From Ruminococcaceae bacterium UBA7217 (GTDB lineage Bacteria > Bacillota > Clostridia > Oscillospirales > Acutalibacteraceae), in the NCBI GenBank assembly GCA_002490425.1, contig DKTZ01000007.1:5539-47246 (forward strand): a DNA stretch of 41,708 bases. The letters are read 5' to 3'. This document shows positions 41,304 to 41,708 of this stretch, in pieces. The translations under genes were made by a program, and so were the position numbers. Positions within the stretch are counted from its first letter, which is position 1; every line of letters starts with the position of its first letter. Below the pieces are notes generated by a model. It was not told where the DNA came from, made no database searches, and worked only from the letters and a program-made list of their open reading frames with translations.

Positions 41304-41429
41304 GACTTGAAAATCAAGTCTATATATAAAGATTCTTGTGCGGTAAAGGAAAATGGGGTGTTATATTTATGAAAAAAGGAAAGGGAAAAATGTTGGGGAT
41401 TAGGGAAAAACCTTTCCGCACAAGAATAC
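41304..41429. repeat. Hairpin and long inverted repeat in a gene-free stretch
   Basis: GACTTGA-AAA-TCAAGTC forms a hairpin at 41304-41320. GATTCTTGTGCGGTAAAGG (41331-41349) and CCTTTCCGCACAAGAATAC (41411-41429) form an inverted repeat with 12 perfect central pairs and a near-continuous 18-bp stem. The 61 bp between are purine-rich and hold no convincing gene. It could be a MITE remnant or a structured RNA downstream of the small minus-strand gene. The 41142-41453 stretch otherwise holds only the two terminators. Confidence 0.6.
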
Positions 41430-41453
41430 TTAACAACAAAAGCCTTTTGGCAG

Positions 41454-41570
41454 TCAGCGAACCAAGCTTAAGAGTTCGACTGCCTTGAGGATTGACTTGA
41501 TTGAGAACTTTTCTGTTCCGAGTTCTTCAATGAGCTCCATCTCACGCTCGTACTCGTAGTCACGCATCAT
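41454..41570 (-). CDS. Small 38-residue protein, unknown function
   Basis: I do not recognise it. The predicted peptide is highly charged and helical, opening MMRDYEYEREMELIEELG and ending in a hydrophobic ILKAVELLSLVR. Support comes from a consensus promoter 31 bp upstream and a strong ribosome site (AAAAGGAGG, 5 bp before the ATG). There is no membrane segment or signal. The last third of the gene overlaps a hairpin (GGCAGT..CGAAC at 41449-41463 with GTTCG ACTGCC at 41474-41484), so a structured RNA that happens to contain a reading frame is the alternative. Confidence 0.6.
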   Translation of the reverse strand: MMRDYEYEREMELIEELGTEKFSIKSILKAVELLSLVR

Positions 41571-41600
41571 GAGCGCCTCCTTTTCTTCTGTTGTGGCTAT

Positions 41601-41629
41601 ATAATATCACACTTGAAATCGCTTGTCAA
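41601..41629 (-). promoter_or_regulatory. Consensus promoter of the small minus-strand gene
   Basis: On the minus strand TTGACA (41624-41629), 17-bp spacer, TATTAT (41601-41606). The leader to the ATG is about 25 nt. The rest of the window to 41708 is AT-rich and shows nothing further. Confidence 0.85.
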
Positions 41630-41708
41630 GCATTTTTTACAAAAAAATTATTAAATGTTTGTTAAAAATGTATAAACGATTTTTGAAGATTTTTTATACA
41701 AAATGTCA

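Noticed and set aside
41369..41488. A 39-codon plus-strand frame, MKKGKGKMLGIREKPF onward
   Set aside because: It has no good ribosome site, runs through the arm of an inverted repeat and overlaps the better supported minus-strand small gene.

Overview
The window looks like chromosome of a Gram-positive anaerobe of the class Clostridia, most like the Ruminococcus-type gut or rumen bacteria. The reasons are AT-rich intergenic DNA with near-consensus TTGACA/TATAAT promoters, GGAGG-type ribosome binding sites, a full Rnf complex, a monoderm-style type IV pilus locus with two tandem major pilin genes, SHOCT-domain membrane proteins and families common in Firmicutes. No rRNA, tRNA, CRISPR array or prophage was seen. 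The species assignment is inference.

Layout. (1) 1-3815: an operon with a MurL-type epimerase overlapping a MurD-type ligase, then a NUDIX hydrolase and a Maf pyrophosphatase. The first two suggest an L-glutamate-first route to the D-glutamate of peptidoglycan. (2) 3812-5980: two tandem paralogous membrane-anchored proteins of unknown function, closed by a strong terminator. (3) 6040-27800: a type IV pilus locus. It opens with a PilP-like membrane protein and a LysM protein built from secretin N-domains but with no secretin channel. pilT, pilC, pilM, pilN, pilO and pilB follow, then three minor prepilin-like proteins (one of 1338 residues), two major pilins with matching promoters, a YfhO-family membrane protein and the prepilin peptidase. 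A small repeat-bounded element carrying a DUF559 nuclease gene sits between the major pilins and yfhO. (4) 27821-31984, minus strand: a two-domain class II aldolase, a class III (glutamate-1-semialdehyde-like) aminotransferase and an iron-dependent alcohol dehydrogenase. (5) 32153-39485: apbE, a NusG-II-domain protein and a Gx transporter, then rnfCDGEAB. A 277-bp element that folds as a three-way junction lies between the two groups. (6) 39483-41266: a divergent XRE regulator and two SHOCT membrane proteins that share an overlapping promoter region with several dyads. (7) 41267-41708: inverted repeats and a tiny minus-strand gene with a consensus promoter.

How it works together. The pilus genes supply assembly and retraction ATPases, the inner-membrane platform, pilins, a likely tip complex and the processing peptidase. 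The PilP/PilQ-N-like pair is unexpected in a cell without an outer membrane and may form a wall-crossing collar. In the Rnf block, ApbE would attach FMN to RnfG and RnfD, and the complex would couple ferredoxin:NAD+ electron transfer to ion pumping.

The points most worth a second look are the secretin-domain collar, the giant pilin, the matched pilin promoters with a shared dyad, the DUF559 repeat element, the three-way-junction repeat and the XRE/SHOCT promoter switch.
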